Shown one piece after another: positions 1-8,812 of a DNA stretch of 64,000 nt (positions within the stretch are counted from its first letter, which is position 1; every line of letters starts with the position of its first letter). The translations under genes were made by a program, and so were the position numbers. The stretch comes from JANJTY01 sp038257155. Its GTDB lineage: Bacteria; Pseudomonadota; Gammaproteobacteria; Xanthomonadales; Xanthomonadaceae. The stretch spans positions 36,452-100,451 of the forward strand of contig JBBSJP010000012.1 of assembly GCA_038257155.1 (NCBI GenBank). The letters run 5' to 3'. A model generated the notes under the pieces. The model made no database searches. It had not been told where the DNA came from and saw nothing but the letters and a program-made list of their open reading frames with translations.

Positions 1-1
1 G

Positions 2-178
2 ATTGATCCTGATGCGGGGCACAGCCCGCGCGAGCGCCTGAACCTGGAAGCGCTGGTTTGGTTGATGGAAGCTGCCGCAGACCTGCACTTCGGCGGCGGC
101 GTCACACCGCCTTCCCCTGAGCTGAAAACGTTTCTGGAGAAGAACCTGCGCGTCGGGGAAACAGACTTGCTGGACTGA
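2..178 (+). CDS. 3' end of an unrecognised gene (partial)
   Basis: An open frame enters from the left edge and gives 58 residues ending in ETDLLD before a TGA stop. It contains the segment RERLNLEALVWLMEAAADLH, which reads as an amphipathic helix, followed by a Gly/Pro-rich turn. No family could be recognised from this tail. The next gene lies on the opposite strand about 110 bases further on, so this gene ends a rightward unit. It could be the end of a cytosolic protein; nothing suggests export. Confidence 0.5.
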   Translation: MDPDAGHSPRERLNLEALVWLMEAAADLHFGGGVTPPSPELKTFLEKNLRVGETDLLD

Positions 179-285
179 ACCACTGGTGGAGGTCTCGCGT
201 GTGGCTCCCGCTCAAGCCTTGCAGCGGGAGTGGCGTGGTGGCCACTTCAACCCTGAAGTGCAGCGTGGTCCCTGGCTCGATTGGG

Positions 286-1329
286 TCAAAGGTGGCGAAC
301 ACAGGCGGAAGGCGGATACGGAAAATCCGTTGTCACGCCAGTCGCCCGCTCCTTGCGAAGCGAGGCCAGTAGTTGCGTCGGCTTTATCGCGCCGCTCCAG
401 AGAAGCTCATGTTCACGCTTCGCGATCTGGTCAATCAACTCCAGGTCGCTTTCGGATTGCACATCGAAGTTCCACCCGAAGCGACGCTCGATGAAGGGCA
501 TGATGATCCCGCCATACGGAAAGCAGTACTCAAACTCGAAGCGCTCGATCAGTGCAGCAAGGATCTCCTGCGCACGAATTCCTTCGAACCCGACGTTCGA
601 GTGGTCGTAGTCGATGTATTTCCTCGAGCTACCGCCTCGGGTGCGATCCTTTCGCAAACGGACGGGCATCCGGTCCCAGAAGCCCTGTACCTCCTGTAGC
701 GCTTCCGGCCAAAGCTGGTGACCATTCCTGCCGATGACATCGGAGACCAGCAACAGGCCGCCGGGATGCAGGGACGTGTACACCAGGTCCAGCGCATGCT
801 CCAACTCAAGGAAATGGTGCAGGCATTGATTTGTCAGAACGACATCGAAGTTTCCAAATTCACCCTCGGCAACATGGGAAACGTCCACCGCCTCCAGCTG
901 CAGATAGCTGTCAACCAGCGATCGGCGAGCATTGGAACGTGCTGCGTCAAGCAACAGACCATTCAACTCGAGGCACACGAATCGAGGCACCGGAAGGCCA
1001 GAATCCACGAAACGCTGGATCAGGCCCATCTCGCTAGCGCACCGACCGCTGGCGAGGCTCAGGCAGCGCAGCGGCCTTCCCAGGTTCTGCGTTTCTTCGC
1101 GCATACGCTGGAAGAAGAAGTCCTCCGGAGAGGCGAATCCGAATGCCTCGAAGCGTGGCCTCAAGTACTTGTTGGACCAGTAGTGAAAAACGGGTGGCAA
1201 CTCGCTGAAGGGTGTAGCTCGTGCGAAGGCAATTCGCTCAACGCAGGAACGCAGGAATCGTGCAACCGGTGCCGGCAAATGCCGCAATGCATACGCAACA
1301 CTGCTGCGCGCAGCGTATGCCAGCTTCAT
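286..1329 (-). CDS. Class I SAM-dependent methyltransferase
   Basis: A 347-residue protein. The middle part has the class I methyltransferase layout: a motif I-like LRCLSLASGRCASE near residue 88, an acidic strand end VCLELNG near 118, and FDVVLTNQCLHHFLE near 160, followed by LHPGGLLLVSDVIG, the usual post-IV strand. These point to a Rossmann-fold SAM-binding enzyme. About 85 residues precede the fold and about 140 follow, so the substrate domain is large. The substrate cannot be read from the sequence. Motif I is GRCASE rather than the usual GxGxG, which is seen in some divergent members. It starts at an ATG and is transcribed leftward together with the following exported genes, although gaps of about 150 bases separate them. 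Confidence 0.8.
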   Translation of the reverse strand: MKLAYAARSSVAYALRHLPAPVARFLRSCVERIAFARATPFSELPPVFHYWSNKYLRPRFEAFGFASPEDFFFQRMREETQNLGRPLRCLSLASGRCASEMGLIQRFVDSGLPVPRFVCLELNGLLLDAARSNARRSLVDSYLQLEAVDVSHVAEGEFGNFDVVLTNQCLHHFLELEHALDLVYTSLHPGGLLLVSDVIGRNGHQLWPEALQEVQGFWDRMPVRLRKDRTRGGSSRKYIDYDHSNVGFEGIRAQEILAALIERFEFEYCFPYGGIIMPFIERRFGWNFDVQSESDLELIDQIAKREHELLWSGAIKPTQLLASLRKERATGVTTDFPYPPSACVRHL

Positions 1330-1482
1330 GCGACGGCGCTGTTCATCAGGTCGTGAGCCAGGGATTTGGAATGCAGGGACAAAGCAGCAAACTGCCGGTC
1401 CGACTTCACGCGGATTGGCAGCAGCGGCTTCGATTGGCTGTCACAGAAGACTCTGACAGCATCAGCTGGCGTTAGTTCGAGA

Positions 1483-1974
1483 TCAGCGCCCGTTCGCCGA
1501 GCGATAGGCAGCAAGTCCAAACACCAGCGCGATCAATGCGAGCAACTCGAGCAGGCCCAGCGAAGGAATCGGATTGGCCGGCTGAGCATAGGGAAGCACC
1601 TGGAAAGGAAAGCTGCGCACTGGCGCAGTCCACCACCCGTAGTGACCCGTCACTTCAGCTACGTAGTCGCCAACGGGCAGACTACCCAGCCGAACCGTGA
1701 GCCAAATTCCGGGGGAAACGCCACAAAATCCGATGTCCTCTGGCGGGATGTTCTCAATGGAGTACTCGATCAGCACCCTGTTGCCGTCACGATGCTGCGT
1801 GAGGTTGGAGAGGTAGTGGTAGCAGGCGCCGGCGTTCGGCACGCTGTACCGCAGGTAGGGTTGCTGCCCCGGGTACGACGGATTGGGATGTACACCATCT
1901 GCGGATTGCCCAAGAACTGGCTGCGCCAAGGTGGCACCCAGCACGAACAGCAGTCGCGACACCAGGTCACGCAT
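1483..1974 (-). CDS. Exported protein with IPTL-CTERM-like sorting tail
   Basis: A 163-residue protein. The first 23 residues form a signal peptide (MRDLVSRLLFVLGATLAQPV, ending near LGQ). The mature part has a beta-rich domain with two cysteines. The last 30 residues have the layout of a C-terminal sorting signal: the short motif NPIPSLG, a hydrophobic helix, then YRSANGR. This resembles IPTL-CTERM tails, which are described in Gammaproteobacteria as targets of a dedicated sorting enzyme, but here the motif reads IPSLG. No sortase-like enzyme gene lies in the window. A GTG 15 bases upstream is an alternative start; ATG 1974 was chosen because it gives a compact signal peptide. The function of the mature domain is unknown. 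Confidence 0.7.
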   Translation of the reverse strand: MRDLVSRLLFVLGATLAQPVLGQSADGVHPNPSYPGQQPYLRYSVPNAGACYHYLSNLTQHRDGNRVLIEYSIENIPPEDIGFCGVSPGIWLTVRLGSLPVGDYVAEVTGHYGWWTAPVRSFPFQVLPYAQPANPIPSLGLLELLALIALVFGLAAYRSANGR

Positions 1975-2019
1975 GCTGGTTCGTGGCACCGTCGTTGACC
2001 CGCAGGGCTCGCTTGCGCG

Positions 2020-2943
2020 CTATCGTGCGCCGGACTGTGACGCCTGCATCACGCGAGCCCATTCGGCGTACGTCGGCATTTCCCCGAAGCCAGACTCGCT
2101 GACCATGGCCCGCATCTCTTCATAGACCGTCGCAGCGGCCGTGGCATCAGTAGCCAGCAGTGATACGGCACGGGCGGCCAAGGCCATGAGCAACACCTCC
2201 CGGGCGCGTCCCTCCGTCTCGGCCCCTTGCAGTTCTCGCGCATTGGCGAGTGCCTCTTCGACTCGCTCCCCGCTCAACAGCCACTCGACGTATTCCACCC
2301 TCTGGTTCATGTCCGTGGGTTGCAGCGCGATGGCGCGAACATACACCTGCTCGGCACCTGCACGATCCCCCGCGTTGGTATGGCTCGACACCAACGATTG
2401 CCTGGCAGCCGGCCAGGCCTTGGGGTCGTCGAGCGAACTCTCGAACACCGTCTCGAACAGGACTCGCGCCTCTTCTTCCCTACCCAGCTTTTGCAGCGTG
2501 AAACCCCGGTTGAGCAGCAGCCAGGGATTGTCGGTACCGATCTCCTCGGCACGATCCAGTTCTGACAGCGATTCCTTGAGACGACCCATCTTCTGGTACA
2601 CGTAGCCGCGCAGCACGTAGATGCCAGCCAGATCGGGTTCCAGCGCTTGCGCCCGCTCAAGCGAGCGCAGGGCGAGTTCGTTGTTGCGTGAGTTCATCAA
2701 ATACCAGCGCGCCATTTCCACATGCGCAGGAGTGAAATCCGGAGCATCGAGCAACACCGTCGTCAGGCGTTCGTGGGCTTCATCGAGATCGCTGCGATCA
2801 CCGCGCCAGCGATCCAGCAGATCAACCGCTTCTGCGTACAGCGCGTGTTTGTCGACTTCGGCCGCGGCCACGGCATACATCGGGGCAGCCGCAAGCGCAA
2901 GCGCCAGCAGCCAGGAGGCTTGCCGAGAAAATCTGGAAAACAT
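2020..2943 (-). CDS. Exported TPR-repeat protein
   Basis: A 307-residue protein beginning MFSRFSRQASWLLALALAAA, a clear signal peptide with cleavage near AVAA. The remainder is helical and built from tetratricopeptide repeats. Recognisable units include the segments around NNELALRSLERAQALEPDLA, IYVLRGYVYQKMGRLKESLS and PWLLLNRGFTLQKLGREEEA, each with the W/Y-L-G-A spacing of TPRs. TPR proteins act as periplasmic or outer-membrane scaffolds; no enzymatic domain is visible. The open frame extends 35 codons further upstream, but that stretch is arginine-rich and lacks export features, so the ATG at 2943 is preferred. The partner is unknown. Confidence 0.8.
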   Translation of the reverse strand: MFSRFSRQASWLLALALAAAPMYAVAAAEVDKHALYAEAVDLLDRWRGDRSDLDEAHERLTTVLLDAPDFTPAHVEMARWYLMNSRNNELALRSLERAQALEPDLAGIYVLRGYVYQKMGRLKESLSELDRAEEIGTDNPWLLLNRGFTLQKLGREEEARVLFETVFESSLDDPKAWPAARQSLVSSHTNAGDRAGAEQVYVRAIALQPTDMNQRVEYVEWLLSGERVEEALANARELQGAETEGRAREVLLMALAARAVSLLATDATAAATVYEEMRAMVSESGFGEMPTYAEWARVMQASQSGAR

Positions 2944-3237
2944 TGGGGAACACTCGAGGGGCTGATAAGGGTGGATCATACAGCCCTTCAAAAACTCGGG
3001 GATTCGCGTGGCCCTGACAAGGGCTCCGGTGCCAGGCCGACCGAGCAAACTACGACACCCGCCTGGACTCCCGTGACGCGTGGTGAGATCGTTGGGCTCC
3101 GGTCGTCAACTGCCTTCGATCACGGCACTCAGATGAGTACAGGCTGACAGGTTCATTTCGCCAGGTGCCCGGATTTGGTCGATCATTGCGGCGCTCGGCC
3201 CCAACCAGACTTCGCCGCAAACTCCGAGGTACAACAC

Positions 3238-3624
3238 GTGTCACCGAAGCAGCTCGTCCAGGAGTGGGTCCATCGCTTCAACGAAGGTGACATCGACGGC
3301 CTGTCATCCCTCTACGCTGTCGACGCAATCAACCACCAGGTTGTGATGGAACCGCTTCGTGGGCGCGCGGCAATCCGGCATATGTTCGAGGTCGAGTTCG
3401 GCCGAGCCAGCATGACCTGTGTCGTTGAGAACCTCTTCGAGGACGGCGAGTGGGCAATGCTTGAGTGGCGAGATCCAAACGGCCTGCGTGGCTGCGGCTT
3501 CTTCCAGGTGCGTGACGATCAGATCGTCTTTCAGCGGGGCTATTTTGACCAGCTTTCGTTCTTTCGATTGCATGCAATGGCAGTACCAGCAAGCTACCTT
3601 GGCGCCGCCGAACCTGGAGCCTGA
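3238..3624 (+). CDS. SnoaL/NTF2-like domain protein
   Basis: A 128-residue cytosolic protein starting at GTG 3238, preceded by GAGG eight bases upstream. It shows the NTF2-like pattern: an N-terminal helix VQEWVHRFNEGDIDGLSSLY, the conserved segment AVDAINHQ, PLRGRAAIRHMFE, and then the curved sheet ending DDQIVFQRGYFDQLSFF. This is the usual form of small SnoaL-type polyketide-cyclase-like or ketosteroid-isomerase-like proteins. The substrate is unknown. An in-frame ATG at 3175 would add 21 residues with no family similarity. The next gene begins five bases after the stop, so the two are probably co-transcribed. Confidence 0.75.
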   Translation: MSPKQLVQEWVHRFNEGDIDGLSSLYAVDAINHQVVMEPLRGRAAIRHMFEVEFGRASMTCVVENLFEDGEWAMLEWRDPNGLRGCGFFQVRDDQIVFQRGYFDQLSFFRLHAMAVPASYLGAAEPGA

Positions 3625-3628
3625 TGCG

Positions 3629-4009
3629 ATGTCGAACGACACAGCGGACGCAGCCAACACCCGCTATTCCGCAAGCTGGACCAAACCCGGCAACAGCCTG
3701 CATCAGTTCTACGTGTCGGCGAACGAGTCCGGAGTCAGCTTTAGCGAGAAGTGGGGGCCTACTCCCTACGACGAGTTCGGCAAGGGCTATACCTGGGAGG
3801 AGTGGTACAAACACGGCACGACCGGGTCGGACGGGCCCAATGACATGCTGGCACGCATCAATGCAGTGGGGCGCGCGCTGGGACACGAACCGGTCGCGCC
3901 AACGACCGTCAGGCGTGACTCACTGGAAATCACCGAGTCCGAAGCCAGTCGCGAGCACGCCAGATACCTTGCCGACTTGCGCCTTAAGGCCAAGCACAGC
4001 AGCCCGTAG
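3629..4009 (+). CDS. Small protein of unknown function
   Basis: A 126-residue hydrophilic protein with no signal peptide or membrane segment. It starts at an ATG five bases after the upstream SnoaL-like gene and is probably translated with it. The centre is aromatic and glycine-rich (EKWGPTPYDEFGKGYTWEEW), and the C terminus is a charged helix (SEASREHARYLADLRLKAKH). The family was not recognised. The tight spacing on both sides (the next candidate start is 10 bases downstream) suggests a small operon of three genes. Confidence 0.6.
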   Translation: MSNDTADAANTRYSASWTKPGNSLHQFYVSANESGVSFSEKWGPTPYDEFGKGYTWEEWYKHGTTGSDGPNDMLARINAVGRALGHEPVAPTTVRRDSLEITESEASREHARYLADLRLKAKHSSP

Positions 4010-4018
4010 TCCCTGCGC

Positions 4019-4561
4019 TTGTCGGCGAAGAAGTTCCGTACCCTGCGCGCGCGCGTCCTGCGCCAGGCTGAAGGGCTGTGGGCAGCGCTTCGGCCAGACA
4101 TCAAGGTCAGCGCCCGGCCGGATGAAGTGAGCGTCGCCGGTGCACGCACGCTGCGACGCAGCGTGTTTGTCCAGCCCGATGGTGAGCGGGCCTACGAGAT
4201 CGTGCAGACGGAATCGGCGTTCACGATCGATGGAAAGCCCCAGCGCTGGTACACGTTGCGTGCGCAGTGCGGGCTGAGCGTCACCGCGCAATTCGGCATC
4301 TGGTTCATCGACGGCGAATGCCAGTTCCTGGTCATTGTTGCCGACAGGGAAGCGATCGATCACGTGGCCTTGCAACTGCGTGCCGCAAAAGGCTCGCTGT
4401 TCACCGACCAGACGCTGTGCGGCTCGGTGCATGCCTACCTGAGGGAACGACATACCCTGTTGAATGCGTGCATCGGCCGCACCGGGCCGACGCGTCTGCG
4501 CGAACAGGAGGGTCCGTGGTTATGGCCCCAAATGCGTGCAGACAGTCGCTTCACTGTTTGA
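4019..4561 (+). CDS. Protein of unknown function
   Basis: A 180-residue soluble protein whose longest frame opens at a TTG ten bases after the previous stop. The start is weakly supported because no good ribosome-binding site is visible. The sequence has a mixed alpha/beta appearance: a basic N-terminal helix, strands around RRSVFVQPDGERAYEIVQ, CGLSVTAQFGIWFIDGECQF and DREAIDHVALQLRAAKGSLF, and a tail beginning near TGPTRLREQEG. No motif allows a functional call. It lies 34 bases upstream of the S41 protease gene on the same strand and may be its operon partner. Confidence 0.55.
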   Translation: MSAKKFRTLRARVLRQAEGLWAALRPDIKVSARPDEVSVAGARTLRRSVFVQPDGERAYEIVQTESAFTIDGKPQRWYTLRAQCGLSVTAQFGIWFIDGECQFLVIVADREAIDHVALQLRAAKGSLFTDQTLCGSVHAYLRERHTLLNACIGRTGPTRLREQEGPWLWPQMRADSRFTV

Positions 4562-4595
4562 CTGTGCAGCTCTTGATTCCCGGGGGAACCGCAAA

Positions 4596-5957
4596 ATGAC
4601 CCGATCGCCGGTTAAACCGAACCGCTTCGCCGCCTCGCTGCTTGCAAGCCTCTGTTCGGCTGCCGTGCTCGCCGAAGTGCCCCCGTCGACGCGCACGGCA
4701 CCGGTCGCACCTGCACCAGCACCAGCACCAGCACCCGCATCAGCGGAGCAACTGGCGCGCACCATTGATGCAAGCCTTGAACTCATTGAACGCGAGTTCG
4801 TCACGCCGATGACGCGTGAGGAGCTCGTCAGCCGCGCCCTGCGTCTGCTCTTGCAGGACCTCGACCCATATTCGCGCTACCTGGACCCGCAGGAACGGGC
4901 GATCTTTGAAGCCGACCTGACGGCGAGTTTCGCCGGCATGGGTGTCAGGATTGACATTGACGAAGCCGCCCGCGTGCCGCGCATCGAGCGCGTGAACCGA
5001 GGTTCGCCGGCACACGAGGCTGGCGTTGAGGTTGGCGACCTGCTGGTGCGGATCGATGGTTTCGATGTTGCGGGCTGGCCGATCGAACGCGCCATCAGCG
5101 TCATGCGCGGCGCCGAAGGATCCGTCGCCACGTTGGGAATCCTGCGCGGCGACCCGGCCGCGCCAATGACGCTGCGTGTCACGCGCCGGATCATCGAACT
5201 GCCCAGTGTGCACGGCGCCAGTCGCCTGGCTGATGGTCGCAGTAGCCACCTGCTGGGCAGTGACGACGATGGTGTCGGCGATGTGGGCTACATCCGCATC
5301 AGCCGGCTGGCGACGGATACCGCCGCGTTGGTGGCGAAGGCGCTCGCCGAGATCGGGAGGCTGCAAGCGACCGGTCTTGTGCTCGACCTTCGGGGCTGCA
5401 TCGGCGGCTCCTTGGACACCGCGGTGGCGACGGCCGATCTTTTTCTCGACGACGGAGTCATCGTCTCCGTCCAGACGCGCAATGCGCGACGCACCGAATC
5501 GGCGAATGCCGGCACGCTGACTGACCTGCCGATGGTTGTTCTGATCGACGATGAAACCGCATCCTCGGGGGAAATACTTGCCGGCGCACTGCGCGACCAC
5601 GAACGCGCGACGTTCGTGGGACAGCGTACTTTCGGCAAGGGACGCGTCCAGGAGCACATGGCGCTGGGTGATGACCTGGGTTCCGTGATCCTTACCACCG
5701 GTGCTTTCCAGCGCCCCTCCGGCCGCACCATCGATCGCCACGATGTGCCCGATTCACCTGACGACGCGGGCATCGCACCGCATCCCGGTTACGAGGTGGT
5801 GATCGAGAGCGCTGACCGCGCGGCCTGGCGAGAAATGATGGCGGAGCTCGAAAGCCTCCCATCCACCAGTAATGAGGCTCGACTGCTTCCGGTCGACGAT
5901 CCGGGTCTGCGAGTTGCCCTCGGGGTGCTGTCCCAGGCTATCCGGACGAAACCGTAG
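4596..5957 (+). CDS. Exported S41 family C-terminal processing peptidase
   Basis: A 453-residue protease of the CtpA/Tsp type, expected in the periplasm, where this family trims protein C termini. Residues 1-26 are a signal peptide, followed by an Ala-Pro linker (about 36-50). A PDZ domain spans about 115-200 (FAGMGVRIDID, GDLLVRIDGFDV). The S41 catalytic domain follows: LVLDLRGCIGGSLDTAV near 261, the nucleophile segment TASSGEI with Ser323, and TFGKGRVQ with Lys348. The Ser-Lys spacing of 25 matches that known for Tsp. The start has a GGGGG-rich ribosome-binding site. The longer frame upstream lacks a signal peptide. The substrate is unknown. Confidence 0.92.
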   Translation: MTRSPVKPNRFAASLLASLCSAAVLAEVPPSTRTAPVAPAPAPAPAPASAEQLARTIDASLELIEREFVTPMTREELVSRALRLLLQDLDPYSRYLDPQERAIFEADLTASFAGMGVRIDIDEAARVPRIERVNRGSPAHEAGVEVGDLLVRIDGFDVAGWPIERAISVMRGAEGSVATLGILRGDPAAPMTLRVTRRIIELPSVHGASRLADGRSSHLLGSDDDGVGDVGYIRISRLATDTAALVAKALAEIGRLQATGLVLDLRGCIGGSLDTAVATADLFLDDGVIVSVQTRNARRTESANAGTLTDLPMVVLIDDETASSGEILAGALRDHERATFVGQRTFGKGRVQEHMALGDDLGSVILTTGAFQRPSGRTIDRHDVPDSPDDAGIAPHPGYEVVIESADRAAWREMMAELESLPSTSNEARLLPVDDPGLRVALGVLSQAIRTKP

Positions 5958-6045
5958 CTGCGGCTCTGCCGGGGTTACCATCGCAGCCAGGAACGTGCAT
6001 CCCCGGTTCCGGCCACCACGACGAAATCCCAGCCAGGCCAACGCG

Positions 6046-8796
6046 ATGCTCCAGTGTCAGTCCTGCTCGGCCGAAGTCGACTCCGCGGCGAGATTCTGCC
6101 CGGCCTGCGGCAACAGCCTGCCCGCTGCCGATGAAAAGGCCGCGGCGCCGCAGACAATCGTCGCGCCCGATCAGGGTTCGGCCTCGAGTGGACTGACCGG
6201 ATCGGCTGCCGAAGGTCGATTCATTCCGGGAACCATTCTTGCGGGCCGCTATCGACTCGTAGCACTGCTTGGCAAAGGCGGCATGGGCGAGGTCTACCGC
6301 GCCGAGGACACGCGCCTGGGCCAGACCGTGGCGCTGAAGTTCCTGCCCGATGCACTGGCGCGCGACCGCGAGATGCTGGAGCGCTTCTACGCCGAGGTTC
6401 GTATCGGTCGGCAGGTCTCGCATCCGAACGTCTGCCGGCTTTACGACCTGGTTGAAGTGGAAGGCCATCATTGCCTGTCGATGGAGTACGTCGACGGCGA
6501 GGACCTCTCCGCTCTCCTCGCCCGCATCGGCCGGCTACCGGCCGACAAGGCCATCGAAATCGCGCGGGATCTCTGCGCCGGCCTGGCCGCTGCGCACGAC
6601 ATGGGCGTCATTCATCGTGACCTCAAGCCGGCCAACATCATGATCGACGGCAAGGGCCGCGCGCGGATTGCCGATTTCGGCGTGGCGGCACTGGCCGACC
6701 GCATCGATCGCGAGGCCGCCGCCGGCACGCCGGCCTACATGGCGCCGGAACTGCTGGCCGGACAACCCGCCTCGACCCGCAGCGACATCTATGCATTGGG
6801 GCTGGTGCTGTTCGAACTGTGCACCGGCAAGCAGCGCTTCCAGGCGCGCTCGTTGAATGAGTTGCGCGATCTGCAGCTGAGCACCGAACCGCCCAGCTTG
6901 AGCAGCAGCGCCCCCGATATTCCGCTGGCGCTGGAACGCATCGTGCAGCGTTGCCTGGATCCAGATCCGGCCGCGCGACCCACGTCGGCGCACCTGGTGA
7001 TGGCCGCATTGCCCGGCGGCGATCCATTGCAAGCGGCAATGGCGGCTGGCGAAACACCCTCGCCCGCGATGGTGGCCGCGGCTGGCGCGGTCGGCTCACT
7101 CCCGACGCACGTGGCCTGGCTGCTATTGGCCTGCGCCCTGGGCGGATTGTTGCTGGCGGCCTGGCTGGCCGGCAGCAGTACCCTTATCGGACGCACCGCG
7201 CCCGCGAAATCACCTGCCGTGCTCAGCGAAAAGGCCCGCGAGATCCTGTTGTCCCTGGGTTATCCGGAGCCGACCCGTTACACCCACACGAGCTTCACCG
7301 TTGATGGCGACTTGCTGCGTCACCTGCGCGAAACCTGGCCGGACCGTGTCGCCTGGCAAGCCGGCGCAGACGCACCGCCCGGCCCCCTGTTGTTCATCTA
7401 TCGACAGAGCCCGGCGCCATTGGTGGCGAGACACACCCTGATGCGCCCGTTCGGTCCTGCTGAGGTCGGTCGCGTGACCCTGGATGATCCGCCGACGACG
7501 CGGCTTGGCATGGTGGATGTGTTGCTCGATCTGCGCGGGCAACTGGCGGGGTTGCGGGCGGTTCGGTCGACCAGTGCGAATGCAGATGGCGAGATCGACT
7601 GGAGCGCCCTGCTGGTTGCCACTGGCATCGCGCGCGAGTCGCTGGTTCCAATCCAGCCGCGATGGAATCTGCCCGTGCATGCCGACACCCGGATCGCCTG
7701 GCAGGGCAGCTTTCCCGGCCACGACGATACCGTATTCCGGATCGAAGCGGCGTCTCTGAATGGCACGCCAGTCTGGCTCGGCATGCAGGGCGCATGGGCA
7801 GGCGAAGCCTCGGTCCCTGCGTTCGGCGTGCGGGCTCCAACCCGGACCCCGTCTCCGAGATTCCAGATCGCGCTCTTTTCGACAATAGGTATCTCGCTTT
7901 GCATGTTCGTCGCGATCGGCGTACTGGTGCGGCGCAATCTGAACCTGGGTCGCGCCGACCGTCGCGGCGCGCTGCGCCTGAGCCTGGCCTTGCTGTTCAC
8001 CTCATTCCTTGCGCAGATGCTGCGCGCGGACCATATAACGCAGGCCTTCGAGCAGCCCGCGCTGCTGATCAATTCGCTAGCCCAGGCGCTGAGTTACTTC
8101 GTGATCATCTGGCTGTTCTACATCGCGCTCGAACCGATCGCGCGGAGGCGCTGGCCGCAGTTGCTGGTGGGCTGGAGCCGCCTGCTGGCCGGACGCTGGC
8201 GTGATCCCTTGGTGGGTCGCGATGTGCTGCTCGGTATTATTGCCGGCATCGGTCTGGCGCTCATTTTGCAGTTGTCGGTGCTTGCGCCGGAGTGGCTTGG
8301 CCGGCCTTCTACGGGCCCGCGCGGGCAGGTCTTCACCAGCCTCGCGGGCATGCGCCATCTCGGCTACTTCATGCTCTGGAGCCCCTACGCGGCGGTCAAC
8401 ATCGGCTTCGGGGCGCTGCTGGGCCTGCTGATCTTCCGCGCCATGCTGCGCAACTACTGGCTCGCACTGGCAGGCCTGGCGCTGACCATGTATTTCGGCT
8501 TCAGCGTATTCACCGGCTTTGACGACATCTGGTCGCCTGCCGGGGCAATGTTCACGGTGCTTTATCTGTGCGTCGCGCTGCGCGCTGGCCTGCTGAGTTC
8601 GGTGATTGCTTTCTATGTGTTCCTGGTGCTGGAGGCCACGCCGCTGACACTCGACGTTTCGGCCTGGTATGCCGACCGCACCGGGCTGGCGCTACTGCTG
8701 CTCGGCGGCATCTCGATATACGGCTTCAGCACGTCGCTGGCGGGCAAGCCTTACTTCGGCAATCTGTTGGTCGAACGCGACGCCGATTCGCGCTGA
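6046..8796 (+). CDS. Membrane-anchored Ser/Thr protein kinase with N-terminal zinc ribbon
   Basis: A 916-residue protein. Residues 1-25 form a zinc ribbon with Cys4, Cys7, Cys18 and Cys21. An extended linker leads to a Hanks-type kinase domain (about 69-335): the glycine loop GKGGMGEVY (77-84), Lys98, HRDLKPANIM with Asp192, and DFG at 210-212, followed by GTPAYMAPE. All catalytic residues are present. A membrane helix follows near 361-385, then an extracytoplasmic region of about 230 residues, and several further hydrophobic helices to the end. This is consistent with a receptor-like kinase. The start lies 88 bases after the S41 protease stop, so the two may share a transcript. The input signal is unknown. 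Confidence 0.9.
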   Translation: MLQCQSCSAEVDSAARFCPACGNSLPAADEKAAAPQTIVAPDQGSASSGLTGSAAEGRFIPGTILAGRYRLVALLGKGGMGEVYRAEDTRLGQTVALKFLPDALARDREMLERFYAEVRIGRQVSHPNVCRLYDLVEVEGHHCLSMEYVDGEDLSALLARIGRLPADKAIEIARDLCAGLAAAHDMGVIHRDLKPANIMIDGKGRARIADFGVAALADRIDREAAAGTPAYMAPELLAGQPASTRSDIYALGLVLFELCTGKQRFQARSLNELRDLQLSTEPPSLSSSAPDIPLALERIVQRCLDPDPAARPTSAHLVMAALPGGDPLQAAMAAGETPSPAMVAAAGAVGSLPTHVAWLLLACALGGLLLAAWLAGSSTLIGRTAPAKSPAVLSEKAREILLSLGYPEPTRYTHTSFTVDGDLLRHLRETWPDRVAWQAGADAPPGPLLFIYRQSPAPLVARHTLMRPFGPAEVGRVTLDDPPTTRLGMVDVLLDLRGQLAGLRAVRSTSANADGEIDWSALLVATGIARESLVPIQPRWNLPVHADTRIAWQGSFPGHDDTVFRIEAASLNGTPVWLGMQGAWAGEASVPAFGVRAPTRTPSPRFQIALFSTIGISLCMFVAIGVLVRRNLNLGRADRRGALRLSLALLFTSFLAQMLRADHITQAFEQPALLINSLAQALSYFVIIWLFYIALEPIARRRWPQLLVGWSRLLAGRWRDPLVGRDVLLGIIAGIGLALILQLSVLAPEWLGRPSTGPRGQVFTSLAGMRHLGYFMLWSPYAAVNIGFGALLGLLIFRAMLRNYWLALAGLALTMYFGFSVFTGFDDIWSPAGAMFTVLYLCVALRAGLLSSVIAFYVFLVLEATPLTLDVSAWYADRTGLALLLLGGISIYGFSTSLAGKPYFGNLLVERDADSR

Positions 8797-8812
8797 TCTG
8801 CCATCCGCGCGG

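Noticed and set aside
4740..5741. Long frame antisense to the S41 protease
   Set aside because: It shadows a gene with confirmed catalytic motifs and has no recognisable fold of its own.
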